IMG/VR virus record: IMGVR_UViG_3300050014_001138
Coordinates: 1-20,739 of that record
Reading direction: 5' to 3' (one strand)
Origin: a virus
Length of the DNA stretch: 20,739 nucleotides
The notes beneath the pieces are model-generated. The model was not told the DNA's origin. It made no database searches and saw only the letters and a list, made by a program, of their open reading frames with translations. Positions 6,381 to 13,149 of the stretch are shown one piece after another; position 1 is the first letter of the stretch; each line of letters starts with the position of its first letter. The translations under genes were made by a program, and so were the position numbers.

Positions 6381-7439
6381 TGTGTGTAATTCAGCGATAA
6401 TTTTTTCATGACTTTCATAACCAATCAACTCAAAATCCTGAATGGTTAAGCTGAGAATATCATCAAGAGTTTTAAGCTCTTTATTTATTTTTAATTCAGG
6501 AAGAGGAAGGGGTTCTCTCTGGATTTGTTCTTTTGCTTTTTCTACATGGTCAACATATAAATGTGTATCCCCGCCAATCCAAGTAGATATTCCAGGAATC
6601 ATGTTCGAAACCTGTGCAACGATCATAAGAAGCAAAGACATTGAAGCAATATTGAAAGGAACTCCTAAAATGGTATCGCAAGATCTCTGGTACATGTTAA
6701 GATCTAGATAGAATTTAGGAATCTCGCATTCATCCAAAATTTTCTTAATGGTTTCAATGCTATCAAAGTTAATCATCATTCCATTATTGCGTTCCCTGTA
6801 GATATTGTGTCTCCGGTCGAGAGTGAGAGGGCGTACAATAAATTGATACAGCAAATGGCAAGGGGGTAGAGCCATTTTTTTAAAATCTGCTGCATTCCAG
6901 GCATTAATAATATGGTATCTGCTATAGGGATTGTCCTTTAATCCATCAATAACATTTTTAACTTGGTCTACACCATTTTGATTTCTCCATTGGTACCCAT
7001 AAACTTTGCCGAGATCCCCCAGCTGGTAACCAACCCATGTACTTGAAAGAACGACAGGATCATTCCAATCAATATCTTTTGTGTATACGGTTAGATTTCC
7101 CTCTTTTATTTTTTCAATAAATTCATCCATGGTATAGGTTTTCATACCAGGTTTGTCAAAATGCTTCTGATACCAACGATATGCATCGCCATCCCAGATA
7201 TGAACATTATTATCTACAAGGTATTTTATATTAGTCTCCCCGCGTAAGAACCAGAGAAGTTCATGAATAATGGTCTTCCATGCCATTTTTTTAGTTGTAA
7301 GTAATGGAAAGCCATCAGCTAAATTCATTTTAATAACTCCATGAGAAATTCCTATGGTATTAGGCATATTTGCTCTGCCACTTTCTTTCTCAACCCCATT
7401 ATCTATAATATTTTGAAGGAGGTCTAGATATTGTTTCAT
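6366..7439 (-). CDS. thyA: Thymidylate synthase (ThyA type)
   Basis: It makes dTMP from dUMP with methylene-tetrahydrofolate and so supplies phage DNA synthesis. The catalytic Cys194 sits in MALPPCH. Also visible are FPLLTTKKM (44-52), ELLWFLRGETNIKYL (60-74), LGKVYGYQWR (143-152), SRYHIINAWN (173-182), YQRSCD (250-255), GVPFNIAS (259-266) and GGDTHLY (289-295). At 357 residues it is longer than the E. coli enzyme (264). One extra segment (~88-132) fits the small-domain insertion of longer bacterial forms; a second, less usual one (~205-243) lies between the Cys strand and YQRS. The second Arg of the usual phosphate-binding SRR is Tyr175. I chose the ATG at 7439 because the family N terminus begins MKQYLDLLQ; an in-frame ATG at 7478 would add 13 residues. 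It is divergent from the gene at 7562. Confidence 0.95.
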   Translation of the reverse strand: MKQYLDLLQNIIDNGVEKESGRANMPNTIGISHGVIKMNLADGFPLLTTKKMAWKTIIHELLWFLRGETNIKYLVDNNVHIWDGDAYRWYQKHFDKPGMKTYTMDEFIEKIKEGNLTVYTKDIDWNDPVVLSSTWVGYQLGDLGKVYGYQWRNQNGVDQVKNVIDGLKDNPYSRYHIINAWNAADFKKMALPPCHLLYQFIVRPLTLDRRHNIYRERNNGMMINFDSIETIKKILDECEIPKFYLDLNMYQRSCDTILGVPFNIASMSLLLMIVAQVSNMIPGISTWIGGDTHLYVDHVEKAKEQIQREPLPLPELKINKELKTLDDILSLTIQDFELIGYESHEKIIAELHTGYKK

Positions 7440-7527
7440 AAAGATAATTTTATTAGTTATAGCCAAAAAAATGTTCATAGTTTTAAAAAATAAATGTGAA
7501 AATATTTTTTTACTTGGGAAGTATTTC

Positions 7528-7552
7528 GTACATTTACCTTGTAATTAAAAAC
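7528..7552 (+). promoter_or_regulatory. Promoter-like element, copy 1
   Basis: GTACATTTACC then TTGTAATTAAAAAC, ending 9 nt before the ATG at 7562. Apart from one extra C it is identical to the element at 8234-8257, which also ends just before an ATG. The sequence preceding each copy is also similar (TTTTTTAC.TTGGGA against TTTTTTAGTTTGGGA). Repetition only at gene starts in the same direction argues for a promoter or a regulator site plus leader. Confidence 0.55.
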
Positions 7553-7561
7553 TTAATCATC

Positions 7562-8179
7562 ATGGCAACCAAAGTAATTTCAATCGACCTCTTCGCAAAA
7601 GCAAAAAAAGAATCAGTATCTAAGAAAGCTGAAAAACACGAGATCCTTACCATATCTGCAAAGTTCGAAAAGAATCTTGAGAGAATGGCAGAAATTGATG
7701 AGAAAATGGCTGAAATGGAAGCTGAAAGAGCTCTTCTTGACGGTGACGTTCGTGAAGCAGCTAAAACTGGTATGATTGATCTTTATAACCAGAAAAATTC
7801 ATTTCCCGGAACCCTTAAGGTTGAAGCTGGAAGTAGATCATTTCTTTTCATTACTTCTGACAAGTATATCAAAATTGATGAGGAAGGCGCAAACAACCTT
7901 ACCAAGAAATATGGTGACGACGTTGTTACAGAAAAAACTTTATTCACTCTGAATCCTGCAATGGTTGAAAAATATGCTCCAGTTCTGAGCGACCTGATCA
8001 TGAACAGCAAGAAAATCGCTGATGCTGACAAAGTAAAAATTATCGAGAACACTACTTCCTGGACCGTTGCTAAAGGAACTATCGAAAAACTTCGTTCAAT
8101 CAACTTCGCTAAATTCAATCTTACACAGATTATCGAAGACATTCGTCCGATCTTCTCAGTAAAAGCGAACAAAGAATAA
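7562..8179 (+). CDS. Unknown conserved-looking phage protein, 205 aa
   Basis: The ATG at 7562 is preferred over an in-frame ATG at 7496 because the promoter-like element at 7528-7552 lies between them and the added residues look like translated leader. The protein is soluble and strongly charged. Residues ~15-70 form a likely coiled coil (KAEKHEILTISAKFEKNLERMAEIDEKMAEMEAERALLD, cut here by register). A mixed alpha/beta middle follows (TLKVEAGSRSFLFITSDKY) and then a helical C-terminal half. Codon choice is richer in GC-ending codons (ATC, AAC, GAC, CTT) than in neighbouring genes, which suggests high expression. No known family is recognised. It is followed by its own terminator and by a gene pair carrying a copy of the same promoter, so the three probably belong to one regulon, perhaps nucleic-acid metabolism in view of the ligase. 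Confidence 0.8.
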   Translation: MATKVISIDLFAKAKKESVSKKAEKHEILTISAKFEKNLERMAEIDEKMAEMEAERALLDGDVREAAKTGMIDLYNQKNSFPGTLKVEAGSRSFLFITSDKYIKIDEEGANNLTKKYGDDVVTEKTLFTLNPAMVEKYAPVLSDLIMNSKKIADADKVKIIENTTSWTVAKGTIEKLRSINFAKFNLTQIIEDIRPIFSVKANKE

Positions 8180-8199
8180 TCAAAATTTCGTTAAAAAAG

Positions 8200-8231
8200 A
8201 TCCCAAATTATTTTTTAGTTTGGGATTTTTT
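8200..8231 (+). terminator. Rho-independent terminator after the 205-aa gene
   Basis: A perfect 8-bp stem, ATCCCAAA (8200-8207) and TTTGGGAT (8219-8226), has an 11-nt loop and a run of T at 8226-8231, 20 nt after the stop codon. The next promoter-like element starts three bases later. Confidence 0.85.
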
Positions 8232-8233
8232 AT

Positions 8234-8257
8234 GTACATTTACTTGTAATTAAAAAC
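8234..8257 (+). promoter_or_regulatory. Promoter-like element, copy 2
   Basis: GTACATTTAC then TTGTAATTAAAAAC, ending 8 nt before the ATG at 8266. It repeats the element at 7528-7552 with a single-base deletion. It starts directly after the terminator of the upstream gene, which makes a promoter the simplest reading. Confidence 0.55.
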
Positions 8258-8265
8258 CAACCAAA

Positions 8266-8406
8266 ATGGACTCAAAAAACACTATCACAGTTACAACCGA
8301 AGACGATCAGATTAAACTTCAGATTGCAGAATTTGAATCAAAAAAAGAGCTGGTTCTTGAAAGTGACATTCCTGCATTTTTCTCACAGGATCCTTCAATA
8401 TTCTAA
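8266..8406 (+). CDS. Acidic mini-protein, 46 aa
   Basis: ATG at 8266, 45 further codons and TAA at 8404-8406. The protein starts MDSKNTITVTTEDDQIKL and ends PAFFSQDPSIF. It is acidic, has no membrane segment or Cys, and looks like a short beta strand followed by a helix. Support for its being real: the start lies 8 nt after a promoter-like element that is repeated before another gene; the stop is only 2 nt before the ligase ATG; and codon choice (ATC, AAC, GAC, CTT) resembles the highly expressed gene upstream. No family is recognised. Small acidic proteins beside a nucleic-acid enzyme may act as partners or inhibitors of host enzymes, but nothing here shows this. Confidence 0.6.
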   Translation: MDSKNTITVTTEDDQIKLQIAEFESKKELVLESDIPAFFSQDPSIF

Positions 8407-8408
8407 GA

Positions 8409-9014
8409 ATGTACATTTATCCTCCGAGACCGGAAATTAAAATAGCTCCAGCAAGTCTGGGGCTTTTTGAGAGTCAGGATAGATTCCTTGCAGAACCAAA
8501 ACTTAATGGAAGCGCAATGGAAATCTATTTTCCTGAACTTAAAACCTGGAACCGTCATAAAGCTCCATTATTCTGTAATATTGACAAAGTAGAATTGATG
8601 GATTTGAAAAAGGGAAAAGGAGATATGATTTTGTGCGGGGAGTACATGAATAAGAAATGCAAGGATGAGAATAGCGAATATTGGAATATTAAATACGTTA
8701 TTTGGGATATTATCATGTTCGAAGGCAAACATCTTTTAGGTTCAACCTTTGAAGAAAGATATAATTTACTTTGCGAACTTTACCCGATTAACCCTGTCAA
8801 AAAACACCTTCATCAGATTTCAGAAAATTGTTTCAGAGTAAATGCTATCACTTCAGGCTTTCTTGAAACTTATAACGATCTGACAAAATGGGATATGTAT
8901 GAAGGACTGGTATTGAAAAGAAGAGATGGGAAATTGGAAAATGGAACGACGGAAAACAACAATACCAGAACCCAGATTAAATGCCGTAAAGGAACAAAAA
9001 ATTATAATTTTTAA
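8409..9014 (+). CDS. ATP-dependent DNA/RNA ligase, catalytic domain only
   Basis: The nucleotidyltransferase motifs of the ATP-dependent ligase superfamily appear in order. Motif I is K31-L-N-G34, where the Lys is expected to take AMP (in AEPKLNGSA). Motif III is around LCGEYM (75-80). The YVIWDII strand is at 96-102, motif IV is EGLVLK (165-170), and motif V is QIKCRK (189-194) with its two Lys. The protein ends seven residues later (201 aa), so the C-terminal OB-fold domain of most DNA ligases is absent. The KLNG form instead of the usual KxDG leaves DNA or RNA as the substrate open. It would seal nicks during phage replication or repair RNA cut by the host. The ATG lies 2 nt after the 46-aa gene stop. 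Its TAA overlaps the stop of the convergent tape measure gene, with no terminator seen. Confidence 0.8.
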   Translation: MYIYPPRPEIKIAPASLGLFESQDRFLAEPKLNGSAMEIYFPELKTWNRHKAPLFCNIDKVELMDLKKGKGDMILCGEYMNKKCKDENSEYWNIKYVIWDIIMFEGKHLLGSTFEERYNLLCELYPINPVKKHLHQISENCFRVNAITSGFLETYNDLTKWDMYEGLVLKRRDGKLENGTTENNNTRTQIKCRKGTKNYNF

Positions 9015-12000
9015 TCAAAAGATAAAACCCCCTTGCCCTGTCCACTTGGTGAAAATTCAAATTTAACCTGTCCCGCTTTCATAGCATCAACAATCGAAGA
9101 TCCTACATGTTGACCAATTTGAGCAGCAACTAAATCCCAATTTATAGGCATAGATTCGGCAGCAGCTGGAGCTCCCTTCATTGATTGGGATTTTTTGTCA
9201 ATATTATCTGCTGTTGTATTTCCAGCTTGTTCAGATGCAGAAGGTCCACCAGTAGCAACTCTTATGGAACCTAATTTTGTAAGTTTAGCTGAATCAAATC
9301 CGTCAAGACTTACAGAAAGTTCCGTGATGGATCTTGCTAAATTAGAAACGCTGTCCCCCATTTTTTGTAATGAGTCCAGGGATTCAGAAAACTTAGATAA
9401 CGACTCTATAATTCCGCTAACTTTACCAATATTTTTTTCAGCTTTTTCTACATCTCCAGTTAGATTAGAACTTCCTAACGTTGTTGAAAATGAGGATAGA
9501 TTGGCAACAATATGAGAAGCAACATCAGTTACTTTTACTTTATCAATAACTTTACCTTGGGCATCAAGTATAGGGATTTCTCCAGTATTTCCGAACTGAC
9601 CAAATGTTTTTAGGATTTCCCCAAATTTCATAATAGGTTCAAGAAGACCCGGTTTTTCTCTACCAAATGATAAACCAAATACTTTAAAATATTTTGTTCC
9701 TAATAAGATAGAAGCTAGTTGTTGCATGCTCTTTCCTTTAGACCCTGTAAATTCAAACATAGCGGTATGTTTGGTAAGTTCATCAACAAATGTACCAAAG
9801 GAATCGGCAATATTTTTAGCTACAACAGTGATTTTTACTTTAGAAGGAACTTGTTTGAATTTAGCATTTCCATCTTCATCAACTCCATCTGGAACAAAAT
9901 CAACATATCCTATTTCTCCTGCTGGACCAAATTGAGCAAAGGTTTTTAATAATTCTGCAAAGTCATGAATAGCAGATAAAATTCCTCTTCTTCCAGTTAA
10001 TGCTCTTCCTAATTTCTTTAAAGCTTTAGCTTTAGACATTGTTAATTGTCCAGTAGATTCAATAAGTCCAGTTAAAAAAGATGATAATGTAGCAGTCATG
10101 GTTCTTCCAACCTGTTCTACATTTATTTTTTCTCCGAATATTGGTTTACCATTCTTATCAGTTCCTGTAACAACTCTCATATTGCCTAGTTCAGCAAAAG
10201 CTGTAAGTGACCAAGCAAACAAAGATAAAGCAACAGACATAGAAACTAAAATAGCCACACCTGCGAATATTTTAGCACTGTTTTTCATAAATGCAGCTAT
10301 TCCTGCAACTCCGGTTTTTCCACCTGATAAAGCTGAAAGACCACCGATGAATCCATTGATAGTTCCACCAATTAAATTTGTAAGAGTTCCGGCAACATCT
10401 TTACCTGCTAATTGTTCCCCTACTTCTACTAATTTTTGTATGCTAAGAGCCATTACAAATAACGCTCCTCCCATTAACATCATAGTAATTGCACCAGATT
10501 TGATAATGGTGGATAATCCAGGAATACCTAATAATGAAAATGCAGCAATTGCACCAAGCAAAACTAAACCAAAGATTCCGAGACCTTTGACCATACTTTT
10601 CTTGTTCTCATCTTTTTCTTCTTTTCCAGCATTTTTATCAAAAGTCATCCCGGTCATAAGCATCTTTGCAACCATAGCAAGTCCTAAGACTGTTATAGCA
10701 AATATTGCTAAACCTGCTGACATAAGAAGAATTGTTTTAAATCCTCCATCCACGAAAGGTTTAGCTAAATCCAAAGCTGCAAAAGCTAAAGCCATAATGC
10801 CTATAATACCCACCATAATGAGCATTCCTTTTATAATACTGCCATTGGATTCCCCTTTAAATATAAGTGGAAGCAAACGTATGGTAAGAGCAAATGAAAT
10901 AATTCCTAATGCTAAAGCAGCAAGTCCAAGACCCATGTCTTTAATAACACTGGTCCCTCCTTTAACAAATTTAGCAGCTAAATGAAGTGCTCCAAATGCA
11001 ACAAGAAGTGCAATGATAGTCATACCCAAAAATGGCAATACATCGGATGGTTTGGCCAAACTTAAAAGCATTCCTGCTAGTACAAAAGATCCTGCAAATG
11101 CAACAATACCTAGGCCTAAATACATAAATCCTTCTCCAATATCCTTAAGAACATTGAATCCCCTTAAAGCTTTGCTAGCTTTATTCATTACATCTATTCC
11201 TTTTTGAATCTTTTTAGCTGTAGCCGGTTTTCCTTTCTCCTCAATAAAGTGAAATAAAAAGCCTAAACTCTTTAGAGCTGCTGCCATTGTTTTTTCCTTG
11301 ATCTTAGCAATAGAGTTAACACCAGCCGTTAATCCTGGCATAGCTTTAACTAAAGCTTCTAATGATTCGCTTAATACCTTTATATCGGAATTTCCCTTCT
11401 TTTTAGCTTGGAGCTGAATAAAATCAAATAATTTTCTAAGATTGAAAAGAGCTTTATCTATAACTTTGGCTTTCAGTTTTCCAATAAGATCCAATCCGCT
11501 TCCAATTCCTGGTAGGGATTGGCCTAAATTGATCATAAAGATAGAAATATCTTTAATGCTCTTACTTATTTTAGAAGTGCCGGGTTTTCCTTTATCTTCA
11601 ATGAAGGTAAATAGCATTCCCAAACTTTTTAAAGCCATCGCCATAGATTTTTCTTTAATCTTAGCAATGGATGATATTCCTGCTTCTAGACCTGGTATTG
11701 CTTTCACTAAAGCTCCGAGAGCTTCAGTTAGTATTTTTACATTATCCGAACTTTTCTTTTTGCCAGCTTCTCTAAGAAAATCAAAAAGTTTTCTAAGATT
11801 GAAAAGAGCTTTATCTATAACTTTGGCTTTCAGTTTTCCGATTGTATCAAGACCCGATGCTATTCCAGGTAATGATTGACCTAGATTGATCATGAAAATA
11901 GAAATATCCTTTATACTCTTAGCTACTTTGGCAGTAATTAATCGACCATTATAATCTATGAAATTAAATAGGGATTGCATGTTTCCCAAAGCACCATTAA

Positions 12001-12352
12001 TGTTTCTAATACTGCTTATTCTTTCAATTCCAGCAGTCATTCCTGGTAATGCTTGTCCCAGATTCATCATAGACATCGATAAATCTTTTAGCCCGCTACC
12101 TCCCTTTTTAACCTTGTCGGCAGATATAAGCATCTGATCCATAAAGGAAAAGAAGGTTTTTATAGTTTTTGGATTTGCCCCTTTAAATGAGCTAAGACCT
12201 GCGCCTAAATTAGATAAGAGAGATGCAGTGGATTTTGGTTCTTTAGGTGCAGCAGCTGGTGCTCCAGCAGGCTGGCCACCTCCCTTCATATTTTGTTCTA
12301 TTCTTCCTACAACTTGAAGGATCCCGTATAAAAGTTCGTTAGCTTGCTGCAT
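9011..12352 (-). CDS. Tail tape measure protein
   Basis: The 1113-residue protein has the features and place of a tape measure, which sets tail length and is ejected during DNA entry. It starts with a helix and a Gly/Ala/Pro linker (GGGQPAGAPAAAP). Residues ~60-385 hold repeats of ~60 residues with the signature PGLxxGxxxIxKIK...AL..L..LFxFI. Residues ~405-715 hold about ten hydrophobic, Gly/Ala-rich segments that could span a membrane. The C-terminal part is amphipathic and ends in a predicted ordered tail (VKFEFSPSGQGKGVLSFD). If the usual ~1.5 angstrom per residue holds, the tail would be about 165 nm long. It is downstream of the tube and chaperone-like genes, as in other tailed phages, but an HNH endonuclease gene now separates it from them. 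A late-promoter-like element lies 13 nt before the ATG. Confidence 0.85.
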   Translation of the reverse strand: MQQANELLYGILQVVGRIEQNMKGGGQPAGAPAAAPKEPKSTASLLSNLGAGLSSFKGANPKTIKTFFSFMDQMLISADKVKKGGSGLKDLSMSMMNLGQALPGMTAGIERISSIRNINGALGNMQSLFNFIDYNGRLITAKVAKSIKDISIFMINLGQSLPGIASGLDTIGKLKAKVIDKALFNLRKLFDFLREAGKKKSSDNVKILTEALGALVKAIPGLEAGISSIAKIKEKSMAMALKSLGMLFTFIEDKGKPGTSKISKSIKDISIFMINLGQSLPGIGSGLDLIGKLKAKVIDKALFNLRKLFDFIQLQAKKKGNSDIKVLSESLEALVKAMPGLTAGVNSIAKIKEKTMAAALKSLGFLFHFIEEKGKPATAKKIQKGIDVMNKASKALRGFNVLKDIGEGFMYLGLGIVAFAGSFVLAGMLLSLAKPSDVLPFLGMTIIALLVAFGALHLAAKFVKGGTSVIKDMGLGLAALALGIISFALTIRLLPLIFKGESNGSIIKGMLIMVGIIGIMALAFAALDLAKPFVDGGFKTILLMSAGLAIFAITVLGLAMVAKMLMTGMTFDKNAGKEEKDENKKSMVKGLGIFGLVLLGAIAAFSLLGIPGLSTIIKSGAITMMLMGGALFVMALSIQKLVEVGEQLAGKDVAGTLTNLIGGTINGFIGGLSALSGGKTGVAGIAAFMKNSAKIFAGVAILVSMSVALSLFAWSLTAFAELGNMRVVTGTDKNGKPIFGEKINVEQVGRTMTATLSSFLTGLIESTGQLTMSKAKALKKLGRALTGRRGILSAIHDFAELLKTFAQFGPAGEIGYVDFVPDGVDEDGNAKFKQVPSKVKITVVAKNIADSFGTFVDELTKHTAMFEFTGSKGKSMQQLASILLGTKYFKVFGLSFGREKPGLLEPIMKFGEILKTFGQFGNTGEIPILDAQGKVIDKVKVTDVASHIVANLSSFSTTLGSSNLTGDVEKAEKNIGKVSGIIESLSKFSESLDSLQKMGDSVSNLARSITELSVSLDGFDSAKLTKLGSIRVATGGPSASEQAGNTTADNIDKKSQSMKGAPAAAESMPINWDLVAAQIGQHVGSSIVDAMKAGQVKFEFSPSGQGKGVLSFD
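11432..11839 (-). repeat. Internal 357-bp duplication in the tape measure gene
   Basis: A 51-bp stretch at 11432-11482 is repeated exactly at 11789-11839. At protein level residues ~172-188 equal ~291-307, and a ~119-residue unit around them is duplicated with few changes (SIKDISIFMINLGQSLPGI occurs in both). Each unit is itself made of two ~60-residue repeats, and more diverged copies lie on either side. Confidence 0.85.
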
Positions 12353-12365
12353 TTATAGAAACGCT

Positions 12366-12380
12366 TTTCTTTATATATCC
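12366..12380 (-). promoter_or_regulatory. Late-promoter-like element before the tape measure gene
   Basis: The minus strand reads GGATATATAAAGAAA, ending 13 nt before the tape measure ATG. It differs from the element at 6015-6029 by one base and from that at 17612-17626 by one base. It allows tape measure expression independent of the HNH gene inserted upstream. Confidence 0.5.
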
Positions 12381-12395
12381 CTACAAAATAAAAGA

Positions 12396-12836
12396 TTAAG
12401 GTTTCTGAAATAATTTAAATTTCTGAAAAGCTTCTTCGATTGTATCGAATTCATAAAGTATGGATGAAAAATAAACTAAATATTTTAATCCATTAAAAGT
12501 GAGATATGGATAAGGGCTTTTCTTTCCAAATAATGAATTCTCTCTATTAGTTTCTTGAGTAACCCATCGTAAATTTTCGATATTATTATTTAACCTATTT
12601 CTATCTCTGTGATCGACTTCCGGATAATTGTTGGGATTTTCTATAAAAGTTATTGCTACCGTTCGATGAATTTTTATTACATGACCTTTATTATTTTGGG
12701 ACAAAGTAACTTGATAATATTTTCCTCTTTTAGTTATTTGAGGTTTTAATATTCTTCCAAATTTTATATTTCGAACATTTCCAAAATTGCTAATTTCATA
12801 ATTTACAAATCCCTTAATTGGTAAATATTTTTCCAT
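12396..12836 (-). CDS. HNH homing endonuclease with NUMOD4 domain
   Basis: A 146-residue free-standing homing endonuclease. Residues 7-24 are the NUMOD4 signature (IKGFVNYEISNFGNVRNI). It is followed by the strand region before the nuclease (YYQVTLSQNNKGHVIKIHRTVA), with H57 in the first metal-site strand. The HNH core is then V-D75-H76-R-D...N83-N-N-I-E-N-L-R-W (74-91). After that come the usual TQETNREN helix and a short C-terminal domain. Such genes spread by cutting allelic sites that lack them. It sits between the chaperone-like gene and the tape measure, two genes normally adjacent, so it is probably a later insertion. A hairpin terminator and a TATAAATA box (12844-12851, minus strand) lie just before the start, so it seems to have its own signals. 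Confidence 0.9.
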   Translation of the reverse strand: MEKYLPIKGFVNYEISNFGNVRNIKFGRILKPQITKRGKYYQVTLSQNNKGHVIKIHRTVAITFIENPNNYPEVDHRDRNRLNNNIENLRWVTQETNRENSLFGKKSPYPYLTFNGLKYLVYFSSILYEFDTIEEAFQKFKLFQKP

Positions 12837-12851
12837 AGTTTTATTTATAAA

Positions 12852-12876
12852 AAAAGGATCCCGAAGATCCTTTTAG
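12852..12876 (-). terminator. Terminator after the chaperone-like pair
   Basis: A 9-bp stem, AAAAGGATC and GATCCTTTT, has a 5-nt CCGAA loop. On the minus strand it follows the stop of the 89-residue gene and ends in seven T, so it separates the tail operon from the HNH gene. The ends are accurate to about two bases. Confidence 0.75.
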
Positions 12877-12879
12877 TTT

Positions 12880-13149
12880 TTAATGTTTGATAGAGGGAAT
12901 TTTTGGAGTGGGAAATCCTCCATAATTAGTTTTTCCGACGTTAGGCATTTTCATTTGTTTGGAATTCTTTTCGTATTCCTTTTCCTGAGCCTTATTTCGT
13001 TTTTCTTCTTCCTCGTTATGTTCTTCAATTTCCTTTAGAAGATATTCAATTTCATAAAATTCTAATTGTCGTATGTCAACAGGGGAAACATTCCTCTGCA
13101 TAAATACGAATGCAATTTTATGCCAATTTGCTAAACGGATTTGAAACAA
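12880..13149 (-). CDS. Second tail-chaperone-like protein, overlapping the gp26-like gene
   Basis: The 89-residue frame overlaps the end of the gp26-like gene by 32 nt in the +1 (equally -2) frame. The first start is a TTG at 13149; the first ATG is at 13101, which would give 73 residues. The start is thus uncertain, and a frameshift from the upstream gene is also possible, since the frame stays open back to a TAA about 40 nt before the TTG. The sequence VSPVDIRQLEFYEIEYLLKEIEEHNEEEEKRNK is typical of short helical proteins placed just before tape measure genes, where lambda G/GT-type chaperones lie. The C-terminal third is Lys-, Pro- and Gly-rich and probably disordered. Role as a tail assembly chaperone is inferred from place, overlap and composition, not from a clear family match. 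Confidence 0.6.
   Translation of the reverse strand: MFQIRLANWHKIAFVFMQRNVSPVDIRQLEFYEIEYLLKEIEEHNEEEEKRNKAQEKEYEKNSKQMKMPNVGKTNYGGFPTPKIPSIKH

Noticed and set aside
7496-7561. Extended start of the 205-residue gene at 7496
   Set aside because: The added residues cover the repeated promoter-like element and look like translated leader; ATG 7562 matches the spacing seen in the second copy.
10098-10985. Long plus-strand open frame (295 codons) opposite the tape measure gene
   Set aside because: It is the antisense shadow of a Gly/Ala/Leu-rich gene whose codons rarely create stops on the other strand; composition is low-complexity Pro/Ile/Ala and there is no leader or neighbour to support it. 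The shorter plus-strand frames in the same gene are the same effect.
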